64,000 nt of DNA from Acanthaster planci (lineage: Eukaryota; Echinodermata; Asteroidea; Valvatida; Acanthasteridae). The notes beneath the pieces are model-generated. The model saw nothing but the letters and a program-made list of their open reading frames with translations. It had not been told where the DNA came from and searched no databases. Below are positions 24,201-35,145 of the stretch, piece by piece. Position 1 is the first letter of the stretch, and each line of letters begins with the position of its first letter. The translations under genes were made by a program, and so were the position numbers. Where the stretch lies: the NCBI RefSeq assembly GCF_001949145.1, contig NW_019091363.1, positions 923,871 to 987,870 of the forward strand, given 5' to 3'.

Positions 24201-24725
24201 AATTGACATGATCCTGTAATGCATTCCGCAGCAAGCCCTGGGCCGTTCACGCCGAGTGAAATAACACATCCATCTGAGCATTTTCCTGGAGGGAACGTTG
24301 CTTATTGGCACTAGTGCGCAGAAACCGTGAGTGCTTGTTGCCGGTGTCCGTGCCTTTAAGTATAAAGAGAAATTGATGAGAATGACTCGCATGCGGCAGC
24401 TTTCTTGCTGGCCGATCCTCAGAACTACTTGTGGCTGCATGCTAACCGTCAAGCTTCTGTTGTCGCTCCCCCCCAACAGCTACGAGGCGTCATCAACCTT
24501 AAGTGCACATTAAGTTTAATGTTAACCCAAATCATTCCATTTACAAATGGCCGACCCCGCCAGGCCCGCGCCAGATTGCGTTTCCTGCAGTTGCTCCAAC
24601 TTACGTAAATATTTTGTCCCCGTATTGATTTCGACGTCCAAAAAGCTGTCGCCTTCAGGATCAGCTGTGCCGTGTGTTTTCGTTCAATTTTCTCGTCTCT
24701 GTGATCATCATATAGACGATCTCTC
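24201..24725. promoter_or_regulatory. CpG-rich patch with TATA-like motif
   Basis: About 30 CpG dinucleotides are counted by hand in roughly 500 bp, the densest CpG run in unique sequence of this window. TATAAAGA begins at 24361 and sits within it. Frames open on both strands (60-110 codons) have no recognised domain. Invertebrate genomes lack classical CpG islands in general, so this could be an unmethylated promoter or enhancer, an exon I do not recognise, or a young transposon fragment. Confidence 0.28.
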
Positions 24726-27700
24726 TTTTTTTTTTGCCTGAGGTATATGAGAAGGAAAGAAGATCACCGGAAATAAAAACAATTTTGTCGAAAAAAGGGT
24801 TTGTATTGCATGTATTGATTCTGTGTATTTAGTTTATATCTAATAACTCACAATTTGTGTTAGGGATAATTGTTTGTTCGCTGACAGACATTTTCCCAGC
24901 AGAAGTTGTGAAGAACTTGGAGAAAAATGTTTGTTTTTTAAAAACTACAAACAACTGTTCATTACTCTGTGCCAGGCTTTCATTCTAGAGATGAAGAATT
25001 GTGTTTGTAGGAGCTGTTCCCAATCAGGAGAAATGTACTGGTACATTGGCATGATTCATGTCGGTCACTACTTTATTCCAGAAATTGTCATGTGTTATAG
25101 CTTATGCAAGGGGGTTGAGGTTTAATATTTCCAGTGTCACGGTTTTGCAAGATTTTCTCCTCTCTTTCAAGGTCAGAGTGAATCAGTGAAGTGGGGTAAA
25201 TCATATTTATGCAAACTACCGTAGCAAGTAGTGTGGAGGGCTATTACAGTATTTCTAACTTATCGTAGTTCATGTATATTTTTGCCTTTGCTTTTGAAAA
25301 TGTGTAATTTCTAATACAGATAAAAAAAATAATTAAATCAGCCACAATGCCCATGATTTCCACATTGAAACAAAAAATGAAGACGCATGGCAGAAAAATT
25401 CCCCTTTGTGTACAGTTCACATCAGTATCCATTTATTCCTGGTAAGGATGAGATATTTATGGGATGTGTAAGTAGCTCCTACCCTTTCTTGAGTCCTTGC
25501 TCTGGTAAACTCAACATCACAGTTCATTTAGATCTGGTTTGCAAGAGGCTTTCATGGGGCTAATAAGTGGAACATTGAATGCTTTGTTTGACAAGTCCTA
25601 GATCTTGAATTCCCAAGATGTTCCAATAATTGAGAAGTTTGTCATCCTGATACTTTTTCTTTCATTCGAGTTGCTTATTGGTTGACAGGCTTGGGAAACA
25701 TGCTCAGGCCCACTTCCAGCATTGTGATTAGAAGAAATCAGCTTTAACAGCAAATGCCACTGGGAACCAGTCATGCAAAATGTATATTCATGCATGTATT
25801 TTTTGGTTGGTGACCCAAAGTTGTTTAGCATCATTCGTGATTGCTGGACAGAACTGATCATTTAGCAGTTCCCTAAAATTGGCTCTGAGCAGTCGTATTT
25901 TTTGTCACAAATCTGGTCGATTTGTTTTGCCAGAAATTTCTGTGAGTAGGCCTGATAAATCTTGGTGAAAAACATGGTGCTCCTTGTGTAACAACTACTT
26001 AAAGTATGCGTCAAGGGGGACAAAAGTCAGGGCATTCACTGACAGACTGTCAGCGACAGCCTCCCCGCGAGGGCATGTCTTCAACCAAAATCCCAAAGTG
26101 TGGCTTGGGCTGTGCCAGAGCTGTGAACTCTCTGTCTATCCTTGCACAATTTAGCAGTCGCCAGGACAATTCTCTCCTGAGGGGGCAGGCAATTTCCCTC
26201 CCATCCAAAAAGCCCTGGACAATGCTGCTGACGACTTAAACATCACATTTTAGTGGCAGTTCAGGATTTCCCCCCGTCTGTCAGTGATTTGGCTATGTCA
26301 GGTTTTTCAGAGGTCTGAGCCTAAGTCTGGCACAAACAGGACAGATGAAACTCGGTGTGAGCCTTGTGATAACAAATTTAACTCTTCATGAAGTAATTAT
26401 CGACATATTGAGTTGAACGTCCTTATCACCAGTTTATGTTTATTCTTAAATCCTTGTCCAATGTCATAACTAAAATGTCCTCTGTCTCTGGAGGGAAGGC
26501 ATTGGAGATTGATCATTCAATCCACTGATATTTCAAGTTTCAAAATACAGATTGGACTACAAAGGCAAATCCAATTTATAGACCAGACTGGCATGTTGGA
26601 TTGTGCATTTCAAATGTTGGTTTGATTTGGTTTTAGCTGTATATCAGCAGGGAGGTCCTTACGGAATGATGAACTGGATCATTAACATGTTTCACTGTTA
26701 AATTTCAGAAGTGTTAGAAATAAAGCCTGTACATATATTCATTAAATGTTGTTGTTTATAGTTGAAGCCATTCTCAGTCCCCTTTAGGCCTAAACTTAAT
26801 TTCGTGTAGGATTCTTTTCTGTGTTTTTTTTTTTTTGCTGGCAGGCCCTACAGTATTTTTCTTGAAGTCTCAAATGTCATTCACATTAATCAGCAAAGTC
26901 AAGTTTTGGTCCACAGCCTTACAGTAAGGATATGTTTGCCATGGCCATTGTGTGATTCCTCTCCCCAGGGAATGTTGGCTTATTGAAAAACTGCAAACGT
27001 AAGTTGGTATCCTGGCGGTCACTGGTTTGAATCTTCCTTCAAAGGCCCACCATCTGTATTAAGGTAAACAATTCATTCTTGCGTAGTATCATCTTCCTTC
27101 AGCCCACACAGAGGGTTATTTGCTTTCAAGTGTGCTTCTCTCTTTTTTCTTTTTTTTTGTCATTTCCTTTTTCGTGTGGCAAGGTTAATTAAATAACCTG
27201 CAGTATTTGAATTGATCCTTAGAGACTTTACCTTGGTAAGCTTATTTCCCCCTCAGCAATTTCCTTGTCTTTGAAATGGCAGCATTTCATATCACATTAC
27301 CGTTTGGCATATCTGGTGCCTTAAAGTTTTTAATCCATAAATCAAGTTTTTAAAGGGTTGTCTGATTGATTAGGTTTCCTTGGATGATCAGTGCCATGCA
27401 ATGGCTATGACTACTCTCTGTAATGTATGAGTAGCAAATGGCTAAAGCCGCTGCCACAAGATACCCAGTAAGACCATGGTCTTATTCTTTCAGTTATGAA
27501 TAACCCCTAGGGTATAAAGCAGGAGGGATGCAGCAGGCCTCCCTGAAGTGTAGCGTGAGGAGAACTTTATCCCGTAGCTGACTAGTCAAATGCAGGCACC
27601 TTGTTGCCAGTCACAACACACCGGATATGTACATATACCATCACAGATAGAGCAGGATACAAGAGAGTGTAAACATGATTCATCCTCAATGTACACTGAC

Positions 27701-29895
27701 TGTCTTGGGAGATTAAAGATTCTCCCATTACCACACATCTTCCACGTTCAAGTAAGCTGTCCGCATTTGCTCAGGCTTGGAATGTTATTGCATTTAAAAA
27801 AAAAAAAAGCTTGAAGGAACCCATCTTCACAACAGCGTTTCCAAAGTTCCAGCACTGTTTTTGAGAAACCATGGAAGGGGCTCTAGACTGAATATTTTGG
27901 AGATAAAACACTTTCAGGTAAACAAACAATAGTATATACTAACATTGGGATTTTCCTCTCATGGTGTAATAACTAAAATTGTGATGAAGTACTCACATTT
28001 TAAAGAAAGTAAAACTTAGTGGATTAAATACAGCCATTAATATAAAGCAAGGTTTAGAATAGCAAAGTTTAGAAGTCAGTTCTAGGCAAGGAATGGAACA
28101 TACATGTACTTGTATATCATACATGCACCTTTATGTTAATTCATTAAAATGGGTTGCCAAAGAAGGCAAGAGACCACACTGTGCTTCTGAACCGTTTGGT
28201 ATTGCATTTTTATGCCCAAAAGGAGCTCCTCTTTCTCAAAGTCCTGGATAAACTGTACTCAGAGGCAGGGTACCAGCTTTGTATGTGCTGAAACATCATG
28301 TTAAAAGAATGTTGAAATACAGAAATCAGATTGCTTGAAAAAAGTGCATCATGAAGACCAGGCTTCTGTGGGAAAAGCAAGCTTACTGTAAGAATATGGA
28401 TTACACGTAGAAAGAGAAAAAAAAGAATATGGATTACAACTGGACTTTCCCTTGTAAGGGAGTGGGCCTTTTGCCGGAGCCTGAACAGGAACAATGAAGT
28501 TTAATATCCTAGCCTGCTTAACGTTATTCTCCTTATTAAGGTGATCAGCCATTTCATCCATGGCATGGAAAACAACAATCATATAGGCCTATGAGACATT
28601 GAAATATTCAAGTATCTACTCCCCAGAACAAATTGCCTGTCTATGCAGGAAGCCATGTTTTGCTTTTGTTTTTACTGAGCTGCTTCGGTGTACTGTCGAA
28701 GCAGTTATCGTTTTCATTAAATTTTTTTTTCACTGGTTACCAGCCGTAAAAAGATATGTCATTTGTTGGCGTAGGGGTACCTGTGAACCCGTAGTCACAT
28801 TGCGTGGTCTAGTAACTAGATGCTTATTTATGCACTGTTTGTTGATCTCAAACTTGACTAACAAGGCACCATACCGTGATAGCGTTTTTGGCACAACGTG
28901 TGCCACCGCGTGCCTTTGCCTTGGTGGTGCTTAATTCATTGATGTCATAATTACCAGAAAGTCTTTTCTGGCTATCATGTCTGGCAATTCAGCAATCAAA
29001 CATTATGCATTCAACTTCCACAAGGAATATGTTGGTGTCAAATGGAAAGCAAAAAAGATGTTGCTGTGTGTGGTTTTTTGCACGAAAAAACCAGCATCAG
29101 CGATAAGGCAGGAACAACATCTGCCTTCATCGAACATGCGCGCTGCCATCATCCCGTGAAGTACGTACATGTACCAGGCTACTTCTAGGAATGATCTTTC
29201 AGTCCTCATGTTTGTTCAAATTTTTAAATGTTCAAACAATCAAAAACTGTTTGGTGTTTGATTTTAAAGGAATTTGATGCCATGTTTGCATTACAGTCCT
29301 TAGTTTGAAATGAAAATAAATTGATTTATTTCTATCATTTTAAAATGAATTGAGCTGAAATGCATAAATTTATGAAGTGCCGTTATTTTTTGTTCTTAAT
29401 TTTTATTTAGGCCCCATTACTTTTATACTTGTTGCCTGTAAATGTTTCTCCTACTTCAAGATATTTTTGTTTTTCAAACTCACCTGCTTGCCCAAAGCAC
29501 ATGTAAATCCTATAGGCCTGTCTCCTTGTGAACCTTGTCATTACATTTAACACAGATGGATTACATGCAAGTGCTGCCTGCCATACCGGGCAAAAAGTGA
29601 AACTCCCCAGTGTTTATGAATGAGAAATAAAACAGTTGGAAAGGAAATTTTATTTTAATTTTATTGCGTCTTTAGGTTGCATTGATTGAATGCAATAAGC
29701 ATGTCGTGACATTCCGAGCAGGTCAAAAAGTAAACACATCTTTGAAGAATTCAAAATGCAAAGTGACAAGAAAAAACAATGCTAAATTCCAGGACAATTC
29801 TTTCAAACTAACACATACATGTTGTTCTGTGGTTTATAGCCCATCTTCACAGTGTTATGTCAATGTACAGAAATGATTTCTATCTGTTTATTTAC
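24726..29895. other. Gene-free stretch
   Basis: No coding region is supported; frames reach about 111 codons (28599-28934) without domain-like sequence. Contents: a 16-bp perfect palindrome TAAGACCATGGTCTTA at 27469-27484, a hairpin GGGAGA...TCTCCC near 27708-27726, and AGAATATGGATTACA twice, about 40 bp apart, near 28390-28440. A/T homopolymers are frequent. Confidence 0.55.
27469..27484. repeat. 16-bp perfect palindrome
   Basis: TAAGACCATGGTCTTA reads identically on both strands. It may be a dimeric factor site or chance; nothing flanks it that would decide. Confidence 0.6.
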
Positions 29896-29900
29896 AAATG

Positions 29901-29996
29901 TGGTCTTGGTCTCGGTCTTGGTCTCGGGTTTCTTTTTCTGGCCTGGTCTTGGTCTCGGTCTTGGCCTGTTGGTCTCAGACTGCCTGGTCTTGACTA
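29901..29996 (+). repeat. 12-bp minisatellite GGTCTTGGTCTC
   Basis: Units alternate GGTCTT and GGTCTC through two blocks separated by TTTCTTTTTCTGGCC. The forward frame would read as Gly-Leu repeats, but it is embedded in non-coding sequence. It lies about 30 bp upstream of the first TGACGTCA element of the repeat-dense zone. Confidence 0.75.
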
Positions 29997-30027
29997 CAAC
30001 ACTGTTATGCATAGATGGTCCTTGAAA

Positions 30028-30110
30028 CATGACGTCATGATGGCGTCATCAAATGATTTATTATTGTTTTTTCAATATTTATTTCAGCCCATTGACTTTG
30101 TACACGTATT
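30028..30110 (+). repeat. Dispersed repeat block with double CRE-like sites (copy 1)
   Basis: CATGACGTCATGATGGCGTC is followed by ATCAAATGATTTATTATTG, a T-rich stretch, TATTTATTTCAGCCCAT and GACTTTGTACACG. The same order appears at 33264-33345, so this is a repeated segment. TGACGTCA lies at 30030-30037. It probably forms part of the same composite element as the tandem clusters downstream. Confidence 0.65.
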
Positions 30111-31070
30111 CAAGGCAACATTTTGGTTGTTGAGAAATATTCAAAAGTCATCAAAGTTACTCCAAGGAAAAACCTCGAAGCAAAGATAATACTCAAATAA
30201 TTACATCTTCATAACATCATCAAGTGATTTATTATTAAATTTTTAATTTAAAAAGAGGTTTAAATATTACATTAATTATTTAAACTCCTTATGAAAGCAA
30301 CCGTGGCTTCCCGCAACATTCTGTTTGGAGCCAGTGCCAAGTTAAAATTGGGTCTTTATTTTATCTTGTGTGGGTCAAATCACGTGACCCTTCCGGTGGA
30401 AACTGGAAATGGGCTTTATTATTTAAAAGTGGTAATACGTATCAACTTGCTTTCAACGGTGTTAGTCGGTGGGGGTATAGTATTCTTCAAATCATCTTCT
30501 AATGATGTCACGTAATTGTCCAGCGCCCTCTAGCGACAGGCTAAAAAATTCTGAAAAATGAATGAAAGGAATCTGTGGCAAAGTTTGTCCGAGTTGCTTG
30601 AAAGTTGACATGTATGATCTCCACCTAGTAAACACGTGTGAAATTTGGGGCCGATGATGTCATCAGATTGGAAGTTAAGATAAAAGTTCTTTTATTCTTC
30701 AAAATTCAGTAAAAACTCAAATTGTTCATTAGATGATAGCTATTAAAAACATTGAAATCAACTGCATGAAGTGCATAAGTGGTGTACTTCTTCACACAGA
30801 TGAAGCGCTGGCGACGAAAACCCTTGAAAATCCCTTTCGCATACCGTGCATTGGCTGCTGTGTGCATGGATACGCAATATCTGCCTGTAACATGTGGCAG
30901 GCAGCTCATAGTGCGTAGGGCATATACTCAGGACCTGGCAAAATGCCGAGCATGTGGTGCCGAGAGCAGATCGCATTTTATGGAACGCAAAAAGGGACAA
31001 ATGTTTAAAATCTCTAATCTGTGCTTTTTCCACGATAACAGTAATGTTTTATATTGTATTTTGTATTTTA
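30111..31070. other. Non-coding zone between repeat clusters
   Basis: Contains further members of the same motif set: TCACGTGA at 30380-30387 inside a near-palindrome GGGTCAAATCACGTGACCC, TGATGTCACGTAA near 30503, and GATGATGTCATCAG near 30652. A CAGCGCCCTCTAGCG block, typical of short transposon ends, is at about 30521. Opposing frames of 91 and 105 codons at 30758-31096 show no domain. Confidence 0.45.
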
Positions 31071-31750
31071 CGTGTCTGATTGGGTTGAAACCTTGAAGAT
31101 AGTTAGAAAGGGGAGGCTTATAAATGGAGATTGACCTCAGATGATGACAATATCATCAGCAAACGAGTCATGTGACATTTAAGTTTGATCCTTTAAAGTT
31201 CTTTATTTCTTAAAGTATATGTCCAATTGGGTTCAAACCTTGCATATATCCTGAAAGGGAAGTGATTAAGACGATTATTGACCTTATGTGATGATGATGT
31301 CATCAGGTGACAAGTCACGTGACATTCAAGGTGCTATATCTCTTGAAGATGTCTCATGAAGTCCAATTGGCTTGAAATTTGTTCGAAGAGGAAGGGTTTT
31401 AGACCCAAATTGACCTTATGTGATTATGACGTCATCTTGTAACAAGTCACATGGCATTAAAGAGCACTCGTGAAAGTACTATATCTTGTGAAGTACATGC
31501 CCGATTGGGGTGAAACTTTGTGTATAACTCGAAGGGGAGGGTTTTAGACCAAAATTGACCTAATGTGATCGTGACATCCTTCGGTGACAAGTCACGTGAC
31601 ATTAAAAGTGATTTTGTTTAAGCCTAATATCAGTGAAGTACATGTCCTGTCTGGTTGAACTTAGCAGATAGCTAGAAAGGGAAGGGTTCGCGATGGAAAT
31701 TGATTTATCTGATGCTGGTGTCGTCATATGATAAGTCATGTGACATGTAT
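31071..31750 (+). repeat. Tandem repeat cluster A, about 132-147 bp units, CRE plus E-box
   Basis: Five diverged units. Each has, in order: GGTTGAAAC-like block, an AAGGGGAG block, ATTGACCT, TGATGATGACGTCATC-like palindrome, GACAAGTCACGTGACATT, then TATATCTCTTGAAGTAC-type text. E-box positions are 31167 (GTCATGTGAC), 31314 (GTCACGTGAC), 31446 (variant), 31591 (GTCACGTGAC) and 31735 (variant), giving spacings of 147, 132, 145 and 144 bp. No frame stays open across units. Cluster A is more diverged than clusters B and C. Confidence 0.85.
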
Positions 31751-33263
31751 CGAGATGACATGGATAATACACTTTCCATTGCTGTATTTCCACTTTTGGC
31801 CATTATCTAACAAGTTTATCCAATGACTTTTGTCAAAACCCTTTGAAACCGAAGCAGCTCCTTGGTTGTCCACAACCATGGTCTTCTCTCGTTTTGTTAC
31901 TTTTGTCTATTCTTGGCTGTGAATGACCACTTTGTTTCTATGTCATGCTTGAAATTTAAAACTAGCAATGGGGTTTACTCACCAAATCTTCCTGTATCTC
32001 AAATATCGCCCAAAGCAACTTAAATTCATTAGGGGCACCTTTTGGAATTCCTAGGAGCTCACTAGGTAGATGCCATTTTCAATGTTTCCCTCCTTCCCCC
32101 AGAGTGTAAGATTTTTTTTAGATAAGATGTGTTGAAAATGGTCAAGCACAGTAAATTTTCTCTTGAAAAAACTTAGAGAAGTTGATAAATAAGGGGCCCA
32201 TGGATTTCATCAGGTGAGTTTTGTGTTGGCTCACTTGGAAAAAAAGGGGCAGGTTCTGGCCTATTTTCATTGTCTTTATGGTGTTCACTGACCCTTTCTG
32301 AGCATCTCATGACATGAGTGAAGACTATAGCTTCTGGCCAGGGCACATCATGCGGAAAATGACATTTGGTGAAATGTACATGTATGCTGTTCACTGATGG
32401 ACGTGTAATGTCATCAATCCATACTTGCCCAGTGCTTTTTTTAGAGCAAAATATGCTTCTCATAGTTCGACCTGTGGTTTCCTGCCTTCTACATGTAATT
32501 CAAAGGGGGGCCTAGATGCTTTATGAGTAATGTACGCACTGCATTTTTATTCCCTGAGGTGAAATTTTACCTGGCGAGAGTTCTTCTCCCCTTCAAAGAA
32601 CTGCACAGACAGCCTCATAGGCATTCTACTTTGTGCTTGGATTAAGCCTCTTAACAGCCCTACATGTAACAATCTAAATCCCACCCATTGTTAAGCCACC
32701 TCTGAATCTACAAATAGTAGTTAGAGCCAGGGTTAGATCTTCATCAGTTAGAATACGTGGACTCATGCTGACAATAACCATTGCCTGGGAATCTGTTTGG
32801 TACACAGCCCCAAACACTTGCTGACAACATTATCAGCGCCCATGCATTGCGTCTCATTGCGTACCTTTTCGTTTCCTGGGTACACCTGCGTGGTGAGTCC
32901 TCCACAGTACCACAACTAGGGGTTGAGGTGAGGTGCCCCATCCAGATAAACTCACCCAAACTTGGCCTCTGCAGCAAACTTGACCCTCGTATACCATTCT
33001 ACACCAAAACATGCTTCAATGTACAGTGTATGTGTCAACCACTACATGTACAATGTACGTCAAGATGAAAATATTACTTAGCTTTTTTGCATTTTGCGAA
33101 AGAGACATTCTTTTTGTCAATTTTTTTTTCTTCTTTTTGTTCCCTCAAATCTCATTTCTTTTGTACACAGTTTTTCTATGCAGCACTTTAGTCCCTATGC
33201 AAGGGTCAACCTTCATCAAATTTGCCTCAAGCAAAGGCCCTATGGCAAAGATGTGCCACAAAG
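31751..33263. other. Unique DNA between tandem clusters
   Basis: No exon recognised. TACATGTA octamers occur near 32377, 32491, 32660 and 33043, four within 700 bp. Frames of 77-96 codons on both strands have no domain-like features. Confidence 0.5.
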
Positions 33264-33345
33264 CATGACGTCATGATAACGTCATCACCTGATTTTTTAT
33301 TGTATTTTGAGTATTTATTTTTCCCCATAGGTTTTGTACAGGTTT
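33264..33345 (+). repeat. Dispersed repeat block with double CRE-like sites (copy 2)
   Basis: CATGACGTCATGATAACGTC followed by ATCACCTGATTTTTTATTG, TATTTATTTTTCCCCAT and TTTTGTACAGG matches the block at 30028-30110 in order and orientation. TGACGTCA is at 33266-33273. It stands about 160 bp before tandem cluster B. Confidence 0.65.
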
Positions 33346-33424
33346 TCAACAGCTGGACTTCGGCACTCTTATCAATGTGACTGATTATATATTAGGTGCA
33401 CACTCTGCGTCCACCAGTTAGAGA

Positions 33425-33739
33425 GGGTCCATCAAGAAAATTGTGATAATGACGTCATCAGGTGTCACGTGACAGGGCATTTAATGTTCAAACTTTGTAG
33501 CCCTGTATCTCCTGAAGTAAGTAACTCATTGAGATAAAACTTTCCAGATATCCAGAGGGGAATGTGTTATATACAAAAATTGGCCTCATGGGATGATGAC
33601 ACCATCAGTTGACAAGTCACGTGACATTAAAGATACATCATTTAAAGCCCTATATCTCCTGAAGTGATTGTCCCAGCGGGTTGAAACTTTGCAGATATCT
33701 GGAAGGGGATGTGTGATAGATGAAAATTGATGTCACAGT
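33425..33739 (+). repeat. Tandem repeat cluster B
   Basis: Two full motif sets: TGACGTCA at 33450-33457 with GTCACGTGAC at 33464-33473, and a GATGATGACACCATC variant with GTCACGTGAC at 33616-33625, 152 bp apart. Both are followed by TATATCTCCTGAAGT-type text, CAGCGGGTTGAAACTTTGC and GGGGATGTGTGATAGA. The last unit breaks off after GATGTCACAG; its missing remainder resumes at about 34773. Confidence 0.85.
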
Positions 33740-34772
33740 GTAACCGTAGAACTAATCGTTTTAATTTTTAAGCGAGTATCATTTGTATTGTTTTCTTATC
33801 TCTTTGTAACCTGTGTAATATATAGAATGGTCCAAAAAGTTTTTATCCAATCATGTGTCAAATTGTTTGCCACATAAATGTCGCAGCCACTCATGATTTT
33901 GGAGTACTCGAGCGGAAAAACGCCATCCTGTCTTACGCAAGAATGCTTTGTGAACAGGCCACGGTAGTTAAAGAACAAGTGGGTCCTAATTGCCCAATAA
34001 TATATCCACCTGGTTAAGCTTTAGTGTATGTTTGCACCTGCGGTTTTTCATTGTGATGTATTTTAAGAATGAGAAGGTAGCTTGCTGAGAAAGAGAGAAA
34101 GAGGATGAGAAGACATTTTGGACTTGGCAGAGTGAAGATTGAGAGAAATCCTCTGAGCATGTTTGAGACCGGCTTCAACTGTAAAGACAGAAATCTAGAT
34201 TCAGAAGATTAGGTCTTCGGTCAGTTCTAGATACTGGATAGGCTACTTTGTCCCAGTACCAGAATTCGGCAAACCAGGCCGAATTACCAGACCAATACCA
34301 TAAAATTGTCACCCTGGTGGTCTTGACACTTGCCAGCAACAGTCCATCTCACAAGCATCGGCTTGATCACCGTGGCCTTCCATAATTATTAAGTCAGATC
34401 TATGGTCCGAATGGAGATGCAGAACCTGAAATCGAGCAGTTTGACAAGACCAGAGACCTGGGTTTACTGCTACCGCATCTGAGTTACTCGGCCCATGAGG
34501 TGCTTACAGCTAGACAAACCTTAGAGACACCATTAGACTGTGACACTGCCTCATCTTAATCGCTTGTTGTAATTTTTAAAAACAATATACCGATATAGAG
34601 ACTTTATGTAGCGGAGTATAGCTGCTTTACAAACCGTTCTTCTTACAAATTGGAAAGAAGAAAGTAATGTGACTTTGAGATATGATAAACCAGATTTCAG
34701 CTGTTTATTTTTTAAGGAAAGAGTCAGTATTGATAAAGAATTGCACGCAAAGTAAAGTAGAGAATAACTAAA
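33740..34772. mobile_element. About 1-kb segment interrupting the tandem array
   Basis: Cluster B stops within a unit and cluster C resumes that unit roughly 40 bp further on, so the segment between behaves like an insertion with a small loss of target sequence. It has no long frame. A hairpin AATTCGGC/GCCGAATT lies near 34263-34286. I could not identify terminal inverted repeats, LTRs or a clear target duplication, so the mobile-element call is an inference from the interruption alone. Confidence 0.35.
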
Positions 34773-35145
34773 TGATGTGCATCATTTAAAGCTCTATATC
34801 ACTTGAAGTACTTGTCCCAGCGGGTTGAAACTTTGCAGATATCTGAAGGGGATGTGTGATAGACGGAAATTGATCTCACAGAATGATGACATCATCAGAT
34901 GAAAAGTCACTTGACATTAAATGTGCATCATTTAAAGCTCTATATCACTTGAAGTACATGTTCCAGCGGGTCGAAACTTTGCAGATTCCTAGAAGGGGAT
35001 GTGTGATAAAGGAAATATTGACCTCATGGGATGATGACGTCATCAATTGACAATTAAGTCACATGACATGAAAGGTGCATCCTCCAAAGCCCTGTATCTC
35101 CAAAAGTACATGTCCCAGCGGGATGAAACTTTGCAGATAGCAATC
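34773..35145 (+). repeat. Tandem repeat cluster C
   Basis: About two and a half units: GATGACATCATC with GTCACTTGAC at 34906, then TGACGTCA at 35035-35042 with GTCACATGAC at 35058, 152 bp apart. The blocks CATCATTTAAAGC, TATATCACTTGAAGTAC, CAGCGGGTTGAAACTTTGC and GGGGATGTGTGATA repeat nearly unchanged. The first unit is roughly 90% identical by eye to the last unit of cluster B. The array ends after GCAGATAGC. Confidence 0.85.

Noticed and set aside
29901-29996. Gly-Leu and Trp-Ser repeat peptide read from the forward frame
   Set aside because: It is the translation of a 12-bp minisatellite in non-coding DNA.
31071-35145. Regularly spaced repeats considered as a CRISPR array
   Set aside because: Units are contiguous 132-152 bp repeats without unique spacers, in eukaryotic-type DNA.
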